From positions 2,592,058 through 2,656,057 of the forward strand of contig ML664662.1 in the NCBI GenBank assembly GCA_007570785.1: a stretch of DNA of 64,000 nt, given 5' to 3'. Positions 43,839 to 54,624 of the stretch are shown here, in pieces (position 1 is the stretch's first letter; every line of letters begins with the position of its first letter). Origin of the DNA: Antilocapra americana. Taxonomy: Eukaryota; Chordata; Mammalia; Artiodactyla; Antilocapridae. The notes below the pieces were generated by a model. That model was given only the letters and a program-made list of their open reading frames with translations, was not told the DNA's origin and searched no databases. Both the position numbers and the translations under genes were made by a program.

Positions 43839-45993
43839 CTCTGTGTTGCTTGATGGACCACTCTTTGGCTTCTTACTCTTCTGTGACCCACACAATCAGC
43901 TACTGGTGTTAACCCCTGTCTGAAATACCTAGAGTGGCTTCTAGCATTGCAGGGAGAAACATTTCACCTTCTGTGACTAACAGGCTCACTTGAGCCTTCA
44001 CAAGGCTGTTTAGAAAGAGAAAGAAATTAGTGTGGGACTGAGAGCCTTATAGTTCCTAGAATCAGTCTTCATGAATAAAATAGGTTAAGACAGAAAGCCA
44101 CCTGCTGAGCTACCAGATAGCACAGTAACAGCTCTGAAAGGTGATGACAGAGTGACAGAGCAGCCCTTCTCACATTCCAGTCTGCAGTGAGCCTTCTCGG
44201 CTAGGAAGAGAGGGTGTGTGAGCAGGAGCCTGTATTCCCCAGTGGCTGCAGCTATCCTGGGGATTCCCCTTTGCCAAGGCTCCCTGAGGCTCCAGCAGGG
44301 CGAGAGGAGGTCTCACAGCTGTGGACACAATCAATCATGATCCTAGTAAGCGGAGCCCACCTCCTCTGGGACTTAGATGGCTTCACTGCGGGCTCCATAC
44401 TGCTTACACGTGGCCCAGCTGCCCTGGGGATGAAGTTCAGCCTACAACGTGTTGAAACAGTTTCTCCAGACTGCTGGAGGCCTTGTGCCCTGGCAAAGGT
44501 GCTGTCTTCTTTATCCCTTGAGGACAAAGAAGTGGCTCTTTGCCAGACCAACCGGGAAAAGAGCAGAGAAGCCTTTGGGCTAACTTCCTCATCTCTCAGT
44601 CCTTAGCTTGGTCGAATGCAGGGGCTCCTGGCTGGGAAACTGTTTTCCTGGGAGACTATTGTTGCTATGGGGGCTTGAGAGTAAACTGAGCAACAGACAC
44701 AGCCCTGGGCATCTTTTGGCCCTTTGGGGGCTCAGTGTCCTGCACAGCCAGCTGTCATTCTTCATACACCCTGCAGCCTGGGCTTCTCTCTCCCCTGCCT
44801 CTTCCCCCTGTGTCCCATGTAGTTTCATGGACCAGCACCTTCTCACCCACCCCCATCTCTGACTGAGGAATTTGCAGGTTCTTTTGACACAGCAGGCTCA
44901 ACCACTCTTCCCACTCTGCAAAGGTGTGGAATTGCCCTGGAGTCATCATGTCCCTCTCATCGGAGCATACACCCAGGTAACACAGAGACAGAGTGTTGGC
45001 AGTTGGCAAGTCTAATGTCAGAAACCCTACATGGAGTTTGTTTCAGAGTGCACAGAGAGAAAGAGTGGACAAAGAAGGAGATTAGGAACAAAATGGCTAG
45101 GAGGATTCTAAGATTGATTTCAATCTAGCTGCAACTGTCAGCTGTTAGGGGAATCTGAGCCAAGGCCTCAGCTAGAGCTGGGGAGAAGTTAGAGAACAAT
45201 GGCTCATAAGAAAGACAGTTCCTGCCTCTACAGATCACTGCTGCTCTCTCTGGCTGGAATAGATTTCACTGAGCAATTCAGTATTGACTCTAATAATTTA
45301 CATCTTCATTAAATATTAATTTGGTATCCTATAATTGTTCATTACTTTTCAATCAGGGCTGGATTCAGTGAGACACTGTGCTGATTTCTTCGGGATGTCA
45401 TCACCGAAGGCTGTTGGGCAGGGGGCTTTGATCCAATGCAGGATACAAGCTCACAAGCAAGGAAGTCCCTCAGTGCCCACCAGTGGGCTTGAAGGTTATT
45501 ACTCGTGTGATGATGGGGAGGGACTGACATTATACAGCCCCTGCCAGTGAATTACAGATCACTTTGTCCTTTCCCCTATTAGCACATCCATAAATTACAA
45601 CACAGCATGCTCAGAGCTCATATGGGAAACTACCATTTTAAAAAGTCTTTTCTAATGCCTTTAATTGGGGGGGCCACAAATCAATTAGGTTGCCAGTCAT
45701 CATAAACACTTAATGAGTTGAGAAACAGGAACCATCTCAATTTTGCAGATGAAGAAGACCTGAGGATACATGGTGGTGAATGTGAAAATGGGTGGGGGTT
45801 TGGAAAGGGCTGGTTCCCTTCACTGGCAACTTCTGCACATTTTGTCCAGCACATTAAAGTAAAACTGGGTTTAGGTTCTATTGAGATACTTGAAAAGGAG
45901 AGAGCTCCTTTAATATGTATTAGTTAAGCTTTTGGCTATAGATAATTATATACCCAACTAAAATTGCTTCACCATTAGGATAGTTCTTATTTA
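43839..45993. other. Repeat-poor stretch, partly GC-rich
   Basis: About 2.1 kb with no named repeat. At 44.2-44.6 kb a 130-residue plus frame (44214-44606) and a 99-residue minus frame (44252-44551) overlap in a balanced-GC patch; neither is recognised. At 45290-45356 an AT-rich block holds several ATTA/TAAT cores (AATAATTTACATC, TTAAATATTAATTTGG), suggestive of homeodomain sites. Confidence 0.35.
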
Positions 45994-46456
45994 CTCAGTT
46001 CAATTCAGTTCAGTTGCTCAGTCATGTCCAACTCTTTGTGACCCCCATGGACTGCAGCATGCCAGGCTTCCCTGTCCATCACCAACTCCTGGAGTTTGCT
46101 CAGACTCATACTCATGTCCATTGAGTCGGTGATGCCATCCAGCCATCTCATTCTCTGTCGTCCCCTTCTCCTTCAGCCCTCAATGTTTCCCAGCATCAGG
46201 GTCTTTTCCAATGAGTCAACTCTTTGCATGAGGTGGCCAAAGTATTGGAGTTTCAGCTTCCCCATCAGTCCTTCCAATGAATATTCAGGACTGATTTCCT
46301 TTAGGATGGACTGGTTGGATCTCCTTGCAGTCCAAGGGACTCTCAAGAGTCTTCTCCAACAACACAGTTCAAAAGCATCAATTGTTTGGCACTCAGCTTT
46401 CTTTATAGTCCAACTCTCACATCCACACATGACTACTGGAAAAACTATAGCTTTGA
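45994..46456 (-). mobile_element. BovB LINE 3' end with remnant reverse transcriptase C-terminus
   Basis: Reverse BovB: CAGTTCAGTTGCTCAGTCAT at the 3' end, GAGTCGGTGATGCCATCCAG, CAAAGTATTGGAGTTTCAGC, GTCCAAGGGACTCTCAAGAG. On the minus strand an 85-residue frame (46173-46430) preserves the C-terminal tail of the BovB protein. An 8-bp TSD, CTTATTTA, flanks it (45986-45993 and 46457-46464). 5'-truncated, inactive. Confidence 0.93.
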
Positions 46457-46464
46457 CTTATTTA

Positions 46465-48034
46465 ATACACACAAAAAATCCAGAGATGGGTGGGATCAGA
46501 GTCAGTTCAGTGACTCTACAATGGCACCAAGAACTCAGACTCCTCCATCTTTCTTCTCTGTCCCCCTCAGGGTACCTAGGCATGTCCCTCATGGTTGCAA
46601 AGTGGCTGTCATGGTCCCAAGCATTGAGTGCAAACATAATAATGCCCAACTAAAGAAAAGAAATATTTCTATTCATGACATATTTCTTATTAGGGAGGAA
46701 GTCTTCCCCAGAAGCCCCCTTCCTCAGTTATCATTGACCAGAATTGAGTCACATGTCCCTGTTTTAGCTGCAAGGGAGGCTGGAAAGTGAGAAGCTGGCA
46801 TTTTCCGTTTCTGGGATGAGAGGTTCTCTGCCATCATGAAAGGAGGAGGAGATGGCCTTTGTGCTGATAATCAGCAGTGTTATTCTACACTCAGACTCTA
46901 CTTTTACTGAGGTCTTAGCCCAGGCTTCACACGCTGTTAGGCACCTTACATTACTTACCTAGTTAAGCTGTGATCAAGTTAGAATGGTCAATAAATTACC
47001 TGTTGGGGTCTTAGAGGCCACTTGTTCATCTGTTTATCTCTGAACCCCTGAGCTGTTCATTGGTGAATGAGAATACTACCCAACCTATTCTAATAATCAA
47101 CTGAACTAAAAATCAGTATTAAAAGAAAGACTAAAAAATTCCATTAACATGGGTTCAAACAACCTGGATTGTTAAGACTTGGATTTTCTTTGTTTCTAGC
47201 AGGGAGTTAAGCTAAAGAGACTGAACAAGCCACTCCTAACATCCAGAGTAAAAGTCACAAGCTAAAAGGTCTTAATTCTAATTCTTTTAAATTGGGTCCA
47301 AACCAATGTTGGCCAGAGATTTAGATCCACTACAAGAAATGGCTCAGAGATAAAGATCCCAAGTACTCCCATGTTCCAAAATGTATTAGCTTAGGACAAT
47401 CCAATTGGCTGGGCTTATTTATTTGAGCCAGGGAGAATACACTGCCGTTTACCTACATTTTGCATTGGAGTTTCTGTCAACAAGTAATCAAGTCTCTCCA
47501 GATGTTTCACTTGCTATAACAAAGCTACTGTGACAAACAATAACACACAGATGTTCCCTTTGAAAAGCAGATTAAAAATGTTTTTGTTAATGTTTTCAAA
47601 TTATCTAATGAATTGCAAAGAATATGGATGCAGAATTGGTTGCTGGAATATCTCCTTGAAACTGGATTTTTAAAAAAATTAATTAACTATAACCTCTTTG
47701 TGTAAGATTAATCAAACTTCAACCAATAAAGGAGAAAAAACAAACTTCATGTTTTTTGTCAAGTAGGATTCAAGTGGTTCGAGGGTGTGAAATTTGCTTT
47801 TCATAGAAGGATTTTATTTCTGTTAGTTTCATTTTCTTTTCTTATCCCCTATTTCTCTTACTGTACTTCACATGGGGTCTGTTTACTCTTGTGTTACTTT
47901 GAGTCTTTGTTTCTGAAATTTTTTTTTCTTTATCTGCTCATTTGCCCCTAAGTCCTGAAAGCTCTTTCCAGACCCTCCTTTTGGTTAGCCATAGCATTTC
48001 AGAGCTTTGTCATTTCTGATTTACACTGCTTTGG
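46465..48034. other. Largely single-copy; first part may be an old repeat
   Basis: 46500-46860 contains GTTTTAGCTGCAAGGGAGGC and other repeat-like text that I cannot assign. From 46.9 to 48.0 kb nothing is recognised. The 185- and 134-residue plus frames (46096-46790) are BovB antisense plus its flank. Confidence 0.35.
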
Positions 48035-48500
48035 TAACTGAGCAGGACCCTATGGGGGTCTTCCTGGGACAGACCTCTCCCCTATATCCTCTGCTTTCGC
48101 TCCTCTCTGAAGTACCCAGATAATACATTAGTTATTGTTGTGTTGTTTAGTCGCTAAGTCATGTCCTACTCTGTTTTGACCCCATGGACTATATCCTACC
48201 AGGCTCCTCTGTCCATGGGATTTTCCCCAGGCAAGAATACTGGAGTGGGCTGCCATTTCCTCCCCCAGGGGATCGTCCCGACACAGGGATCGGATCCAAC
48301 CCATGGCTCTGTGTTGACAGGGGATTTCTTTACCATTGAGTCACCTTGGCAGCCTGATTCATTAGTATCTGACGCTTATTCCCTGATTTTTTAGCTGCTA
48401 AAACTACCACTAAATGGAAGAAATTATCTACTTAATGATCATGAGCATCATGCCTTTAAAAATGTTTTGCCGAAACCCTTCGGGGACTTGCAATAAAAGG
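48035..48500 (+). mobile_element. LTR-like repeat, copy A (ERV-derived), split by a SINE
   Basis: Starts TAACTGAGCAGGACCCTATG and includes GCTCCTCTCTGAAGTACCCA and, after the SINE, TATCTGACGCTTATTCCCTG. The same series occurs in copy B at 51218. An AATAAA at about 48490 follows CCCTTCGGGGACTTGC, as at the 3' side of an LTR. No coding sequence. The ERV origin is inferred from this layout. Confidence 0.5.
48133..48359 (-). mobile_element. Bov-tA SINE inside LTR-like copy A
   Basis: Complete reverse copy from GTTGTGTTGTTTAGTCGCTA to GAGTCACCTTGGCAGCC. Short TSD CATTAGT at 48126-48132 and 48360-48366. Comparison with copy B confirms that the host sequence reads straight across the insertion. Confidence 0.92.
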
Positions 48501-49024
48501 GAAAATGATGGGAAAATCCACACATTTTGAGGTGTGGGGAAGTAATTCTGGATTATACCTGGTTTAACTTAAACTTTACTGATCAAAGTAGCCTGTTTTA
48601 CAGCCTTTTGAACATGCACTGTACATCTGCTTTTGGGTCTTGAGATAGTTAATGCATTTGAAAATCAAAATGGAGTAGCTGTAGTAAAACTAGGTATTAC
48701 CACATCTGAGGTAAAACTAGGTTGCCATTACGGACATGATTTCTGGCATGTTGAGAACTCAAATTTTCTGATTTGTGTCATACTTAGGACCCCACCAGCC
48801 ATTCTCAAAGCAGTGTCTGATGGCAGATAGCAGCTGCAAGCTTATAACCTCAAGGTCTTCTCTTGTAACTCTTAAATTTTTAGACAATAAAATTGCTTCA
48901 GATCACATGTTAGCAGAAAAAAGGAGACATGAGTAGTGACCATCCGTTCCTGTTATGTATATATTAATACCACATCAAAAGTTAAAATCAGCTTAGATCA
49001 AAGTAGACAACTGGCTCCCCGGCT
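48501..49024. other. No recognised feature (between LTR-like copy A and BovB)
   Basis: May include internal sequence of the LTR element. A direct near-repeat of GAGGTAAAACTAGGT-like text occurs at about 48685-48722. The short frame at 48633-48830 is not recognised. Confidence 0.3.
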
Positions 49025-49720
49025 ACAGTTCAGTCGCTCAGTTGTGTCCGACTCTTTGTGACCCCATGAATCACAGCACGCCAGCCCTCCCTGTCCATCA
49101 CCAACTCCCAGAGTCTACCCAAACCCATGTCCATCTAGTCGGTGATATGATACCATCCAGCTATCTCATCCTTTGTTGTTCCCTTCTCCTCCTACCTCCA
49201 ATCCTTCCCAGCATTAGGGTCTTTTTCAATGAGTCAACTCTTCGCATGAGGTGGCCAAAGTATTGGAGTTTCAGCTTCAACATCAGTCCTTCCAATGAAC
49301 ACCCAGGACTGATCTTCTTTAGGATGGACTGGTTGGATCTCCTTGCAGTCCAAGGGACTCTCAAGAGTCTTCTCCAACACCACAGTTCAAGAGCATCAGT
49401 TCTTTAGCACTCAGCTTTCTTTATAGTCCAACTCTTACATCCATACATGACTATTGGAAAAACCATATCCTTGACTAAACGGACCTTTGTTGGCAAAGTA
49501 ATGTCTCTGCTTTTCAATATGCTGTCTAGGTTGGTCATAACTTTCCTTCCAAGGAGTAAGCGTCTTTTAATTTCATGGCTGCAATCATCATCTGCAATTA
49601 TTTTGGAGCCCCCCAAAATAAAGCCTGACACTGTTTCCACCGTTTCCCCATCTATTTCCCAGGAAGTGATGGGACCAGATGCCATGATCTTAGTTTTCTG
49701 AATGTTGAGCTTTAAGCAGT
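49025..49720 (-). mobile_element. BovB LINE 3' end (about 700 bases)
   Basis: Reverse BovB: CAGTTCAGTCGCTCAGTTGT, GGTCTTTTTCAATGAGTCAA, GGACCTTTGTTGGCAAAGTA, CTGTCTAGGTTGGTCATAAC, ATGCCATGATCTTAGTTTTC. Two minus frames (49161-49364 and 49404-49685) are pieces of the reverse transcriptase C-terminal region in different frames, so the copy is broken. Confidence 0.94.
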
Positions 49721-49779
49721 CTCCCCCAAACTGCCAGGTCTAGACTGGTTTTCAGACTTATTCTCCTGAAGTTTTCAGG

Positions 49780-50970
49780 AAAAGACATCTATTTTGGTGT
49801 AAGTTCAGGCTACTCAAAATGGCTGCTTTCTTGCTCTCTGTACACCCCTGCCCAACCAGTGCCTGCTTCACCTCTACTAGACCCATATGACTGATGTTCC
49901 TACATACCTGTCCCAGACCCCAACTACTGACTGTTCTTATACTGGTTTTCCTGGGAACCAATGAGCCCACCTGAAGTCAATTACCCTAAAAATGGTAATT
50001 TACCCTTCCCCCTGGGAGAAAAAACTGCCACCACGCCCTGCCCACCATCTGCTTCGCATGGTGGGGTGTTGCTCCAGGATCTTGCCTCAGACGTGTCAGC
50101 TCCTCCACCCATTAACCCACTGATGTCTCTGGTGCTACCTCCAGGCCCTTTCTTCAGTCTTAAAACTGGGCAAGTACAGGCTTTGTAGGCCTGTGAGATG
50201 CAGCCCAACACTTGTCTATTAAGTTTCAGTTGTCACTCCTCCAGCTACTTCTAATTGGGGTGGCTGGATCCAAAAGGGTGGACTAAGGGACTGAGATTTT
50301 AATTATACAAGACTTGGATCTAGGACCTGAAACTCGAAAATGTTTCCAATTCTGTCTCCATGTTACCACACCAATCTTGGGTCCACTCACCCCCATGCAG
50401 TGAAGTCAATCTATTGATACCAGGTTGTGGTGAAGAAAAAAGGAGTATTTATTGTAAAGGTGCCAATACTTGGGAGGACAAGTGGCTGGCCCTCTAAACC
50501 CCTAAATTCCCCAAAGGGTTTCAGCAAAACATTTTTAAAGGCCAGGTGAGGAGGGATGTCCCATGGTATGTGATCAACTCATGCACAATTCTCTGATTGG
50601 TTGATGGTGATCCTCCTTAGGTTCCAGAAGGTTTGGGGGCTACTGCTCAGATCATGGAGCAGTTAATTTCTTCCATTTGCTGGTGGTTTTAGCATCTGAA
50701 AAACTCAGGAAATATGCATCAGATACTATTATCTAGGTACCTCAGGCAGGAGCTAAAAACAGGATGTAGGGGAGGGGTCTGTTGGGGAAGGCCCTATAGG
50801 GCCTTGGTTACATTCATTCCCCAAGTTGAGACAGGACTACACCTCATTTGAGCAGGGAGTAGCTAGAGGAGTTCTCTCCCCATCCTCTGAAAGATTTGGG
50901 GAAGGATGGAACAGGATTGAAGATTGAAACCAAGTTTCTCTGCCGAGTTTCAATAAACCTCTATCCAAAA
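49780..50970. repeat. Probable ERV-derived or medium-copy repeat, unassigned
   Basis: Long well-ordered stretch with GGTGGCTGGATCCAAAAGGG, TTTATTGTAAAGGTGCCAA, GGGAAGGCCCTATAGGGCC and GAGTTTCAATAAACCTCTAT. I associate this text with ruminant LTR elements but cannot name one or fix its strand. Both-strand frames at 49758-50211 are not recognised as genes. Confidence 0.4.
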
Positions 50971-50974
50971 TATT

Positions 50975-51150
50975 ATTCCTTTTATATATATATGTACTTG
51001 GCAGCATCAGGACTTAGTTGCAGCACTTCACTGAATTATGCAGGCTCTTTTGTTGTGGCACACAGGCTTAGTTACCCCGTGGCATTAAACCCGTGTCCCC
51101 TACATTGCAAGGCAGACTCTTAATCACTGGACCACCACGAATTCTCACAT
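50975..51150 (-). mobile_element. CHR-type SINE, diverged
   Basis: Reverse copy: CAGGACTTAGTTGCAGCACT, CTCTTTTGTTGTGGCACACA, TTAAACCCGTGTCCCCTACA, CTCTTAATCACTGGACCACC. Old and internally deleted. Confidence 0.75.
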
Positions 51151-51217
51151 TACTCCCTTTCTTGCCCAACACCTGTTCTCCTCAAGATTAAGGGGTACAA
51201 AGTAAAGGGAGAAATTA

Positions 51218-51640
51218 TAACTGAGCAGAGCCCTACAGGCCCTTCCTAGGACAGACCCCCCACCACCACCACACACACACACATGCACACACACACGCAC
51301 ACACCCTCTTCTGTAGCTCCTCTCTGAAGTACCTGGGTAGTAGTATCTGATGCATATTTCCTGAGTTTTTCAGACACTAATACCATGATCAAGTAGAACT
51401 AATTGACTAGTACCTAAGTGATCGCCATCAACCAGAGAATAGTGCACCAACTGATCACTACCCCAGGATGCCTCACCGTCACCTGACCTTTGAAAATGCT
51501 TAGCTGAAACCTTCTGGAAGTTGGAGGTTTTTTTTTTTTTTTGAGCACAAACCACTCAGTCTCCTGCTCCAAACTCTGGCGTTTTGGTTTGTTTGGCCTC
51601 ATGGGGCGAAGGGCACAAGAACTTCCACTTTTCCATAGCT
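51218..51640 (+). mobile_element. LTR-like repeat, copy B (ERV-derived)
   Basis: Starts TAACTGAGCAGAGCCCTACA and shares CAGCTCCTCTCTGAAGTACC-type text and AGTATCTGATGCATATTTCC with copy A. It contains a CA/CGCA simple repeat (about 51270-51303) and a T-run (51526-51542). The 3' part, CAAACTCTGGCGTTTTGGTT then GGCCTCATGGGGCGAAGG, resembles the U5 end of a retroviral LTR. No coding sequence. Confidence 0.5.
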
Positions 51641-51770
51641 TTATTACTTTCTTTTAACCTCATTTTGTATTACTACCTGAAAGGTTTTGTATCATAAGTT
51701 TCTGCTGTGCCTTCATTATCTGTTGGCATGTTATTTGATTCTTTTTTCCTTTTTTTCTTCTTTAAAAATC

Positions 51771-52045
51771 ATTATTATTTTTTTGACTGTGCTAGGTCTT
51801 TGTTGCTGCACACAGGCTTTCTCTAGTTGTGGAGCAGGACAGGGCTCCTCTACTTGCGTGTGCGGGCTTCTCATTGTGATGGCTTCTTTTGTTGTGGAGC
51901 ACGAGCTCAAGGGCATGCTGGCTCAGTAGTTGAGTTGCAGGATCAGTCCCTGCAGCATGTGCAAATTTCCCAGACCAGGGATCGAACCTCTGTCCCCTGC
52001 CTTGGCAGACGGACTCTCATCCACTGGACCACCAGGGAAATTTGC
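51771..52045 (-). mobile_element. Long CHR-type SINE
   Basis: Reverse copy: TTTTTTGACTGTGCTAGGTC, CACACAGGCTTTCTCTAGTT, GGGCTTCTCATTGTGATGGC, CCAGACCAGGGATCGAACC, CACTGGACCACCAGGGAAA. Comparable to 57.4 and 25.3 kb. Frames on both strands are SINE translations. Confidence 0.9.
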
Positions 52046-53390
52046 CTCTTTTTCCTTATTATATCATTGTAAAAGGTTTGATCATAATCAATAGTCATGT
52101 TTAAAGTAGATGGGTTTTCCTGTGTGTTTAGGAGATGGGTGCTAAATAGGAAAGAGGCAAACCAGAGCTGCTTTCCTAGCTTCCCTGCTCGAGGGTTCCC
52201 TTTCTGCTTTGGCTCCAAAGCAGGGCTGGCTTCATGGGTATGTGGCCTATGTAGCCACACAGGGTCCTGCTCCAGGTTTCATGCTCTCCTATTACCATCT
52301 TGAAATTTTTAATCACTTGTGAACAAGGAGCTCTGGCTTTTCACTTTGCACTGTGCTCTGCAGATTACATAACTGATCCTGCCAGGGATTGTTAAAAACC
52401 ATGGCCTTTCTGTAGCCACCTGCCCAGTTCAGAACCTCTCCTGGCCAGTGTGTGAAAACTTTCTGTCTCCCACCAGTATTTCTGGCTTGCTCAATTCAGA
52501 TTCCACTCCCAACAAGTTTCTTTCAGAGAGAGTCTCAGTTCTTCTGGATGGGAGATGTTATTGTGTATTTTTGAAGTTCTTGTCGATTTAATTTACCTTA
52601 GTACCCTATGACAGCCCTTAGTGGGTTCTTTTAGTTCTTTCTGGACTTACTTGCAAATGGAAACTATGAAGATGTTTCTCAGGTTGTTCTCAGATTTGCC
52701 TACTGAACATTCCACTCAAAGTGGAATACTTCTTTTGGAAGGATTTGTTGACAATTTCTGTGTCCTGGGTCTGCTAAGATGATCAGAATGCCACTTTATC
52801 CTCCCTCTATTAAACTCTCATGGCTATTAAACCCATAGGGATCCTGCTGATGTCAGAGTTTGGACTCACTCACCAATATTCTGGAATTCATGGGCGTGCC
52901 AGTCACTTGCTTTTCTTGAAGATGTTGCCTGTGGACTGTTTCTTTTGCTATCCTAGTTGCTATGAAATGACTTGGAGAGATTAAAAAACTATATTGCCAT
53001 CATTATCTTGCCCCCAACTAGAAGCTCTGACAAGAATGTATAGGTTTGATGTATTTATTACAGGATCATTAACCATTAGGTAAGTACTACACCAAATTTC
53101 CAAGGACTGCTTTCTCGAACTGTCTTTATCCAGGCATATATTATCTAAGAGGCTGAAGTAAACAATAGGAAAAGTAGTGTTATTGTAACTGGCAGGGCAC
53201 ATGTGCTCTCATTTATATACTGAACATTACAGTTTTAAAATTTGGTTTAAAAAATAACCATTAAAGCTTCCATTTATGGGTCTTGTTAGCTGAGAACATA
53301 AATATGTCCATTACATTCTCCAAATCTGGCAAAGTAGTAAACTCTGGGATAACTAAAGCAGATAAAAGTCACCCAATCAACACCTAGAAA
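52046..53390. other. Mostly single-copy
   Basis: At 52.3-52.4 kb the phrases CTTTTCACTTTGCACTGTGC and GCAGATTACATAACTGATCC look like a small old interspersed repeat. The remaining 1 kb is not recognised and has no credible coding frame. Confidence 0.35.
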
Positions 53391-53506
53391 AAGACACACC
53401 ATTGTTTTAATTTTTTAATTGACATATAATTGATTTATAATTTTTAATTGACTTATAATTGATTTATAATATCATGTAAGTTTCAGGGGTACAGCACAGC
53501 AATTCA

Positions 53507-53550
<44 letters not shown>
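53507..53550. repeat. (CA)n microsatellite
   Basis: About 21 CA units inside the L1 3' end, grading into (ATAC)n, next to the inserted SINE. Confidence 0.95.
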
Positions 53551-53555
<5 letters not shown>

Positions 53556-53568
53556 TACATATATCCAC

Positions 53569-53784
53569 AGGCTTCCCTGGTGGCTCAGAAGGAAAATAAT
53601 CTGCCTGCAATACTGCAATGCTAGAGACCTGGGTTCAGTCCCAGGGTTGGGAAGACCCCCTGGAGTGGGGTCTACCCACTCCAGTATTCTTGCCTGGAGA
53701 ATCCCCATGGACAGAGGAGCCTGGCAGGCTACAATCTATGGCATCACAAAAAGTCAGACATGACTGAGCGACTAAGCCACAGCA
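53569..53784 (+). mobile_element. Bov-tA SINE inside L1
   Basis: Forward copy: GGCTTCCCTGGTGGCTCAGA head to GACATGACTGAGCGACTAAG. It carries a local duplication around CTGCAATACTGCAATGC. The flanks are both ACATATACATACATA-like, so the TSD lies in the simple repeat. The minus frame at 53472-53708 is the SINE plus the CA run. Confidence 0.92.
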
Positions 53785-54327
53785 CATATATACATACATA
53801 CACACTTTCAGATTGTTATCCGTTATAGGTTATTATATAATATTGAGTATAGTTTCCAGTGCTATACAGTAGGACCTTGTTGGTTATCATAGTAGTATCT
53901 GTTAATCCCAGCCTACTAACTTATACCTCTCTCCACCCTCCCTTTCCCCTTTGGTAACCACAAGTTTGTTTTCTGTATCTGTGAGTCACTTTGTCTTTTG
54001 GAAATAAATTCATTTGTGTTTTTTCTTTTAGATTCCACATATAAGCAGGGTCATATGATGTTTGTCTTTCTCTGCCTATCTTCACTTAGTGATAATCTCT
54101 AGGTCCATCCATATAGCTGCAAATAGCATCATTTTATTCATTTTTATGGCTGAGTAGTATTCCAGTGTGTGTGTGTACCATATCATATTTATCCATTCAT
54201 CCATCAATGGGCATTTTGGTTGTTTCCATATCTTGGCTATTGTAAACATAATGAACATGGGGTGCATGTATCTTTTCAAATTATGGTTTTCTCCAGAAAT
54301 GTGCCCAGGAAGACACAGCATTGTTTT

Positions 54328-54624
54328 TTAAAAATTATATCACAAACAACACAAGGCAGTAATATATAATTTTCACTTAGTATATGCAATGATATTTTCG
54401 CAGAGTAGGACTATAAAATAGGTACTTGACAGAAGTATTTAAAAATCAGAATACATGATATCCCAACAAAGTCTTTCTTCAACGAAAATTCAACTGCCAT
54501 TCATTAATTCACTGACAAATGTGAAATGTACCATGTGCCAGAAATGCTTAGATAAGAACAGAGCTCCTGCTTATTAGAAACCAGGCAGGTAGTCTGGTAA
54601 GTGCTCAGAAAATGTGACGGATGC
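54328..54624. other. No recognised feature
   Basis: AT-rich spacer between L1 and BovB. Confidence 0.3.

Larger units (their letters stand above)
53409..54309 (-). mobile_element. L1 3' end, antisense, with 18-bp TSD
   Basis: Reverse artiodactyl L1: GTAAGTTTCAGGGGTACAGC at the left, then after a CA run and a SINE CAGTGCTATACAGTAGGACC, GATTCCACATATAAGCAGGG, CTAGGTCCATCCATATAGCT and TTTTCAAATTATGGTTTTCT. TSD AAGACACACCATTGTTTT (53391-53408) and AAGACACAGCATTGTTTT (54310-54327), one mismatch. The left end has a tandem 29-30 bp duplication (53411-53469). Confidence 0.92.

Noticed and set aside
46096..46790. Plus-strand frames of 185 and 134 residues
   Set aside because: They run antisense through the BovB 3' end, where the real (broken) coding direction is minus.
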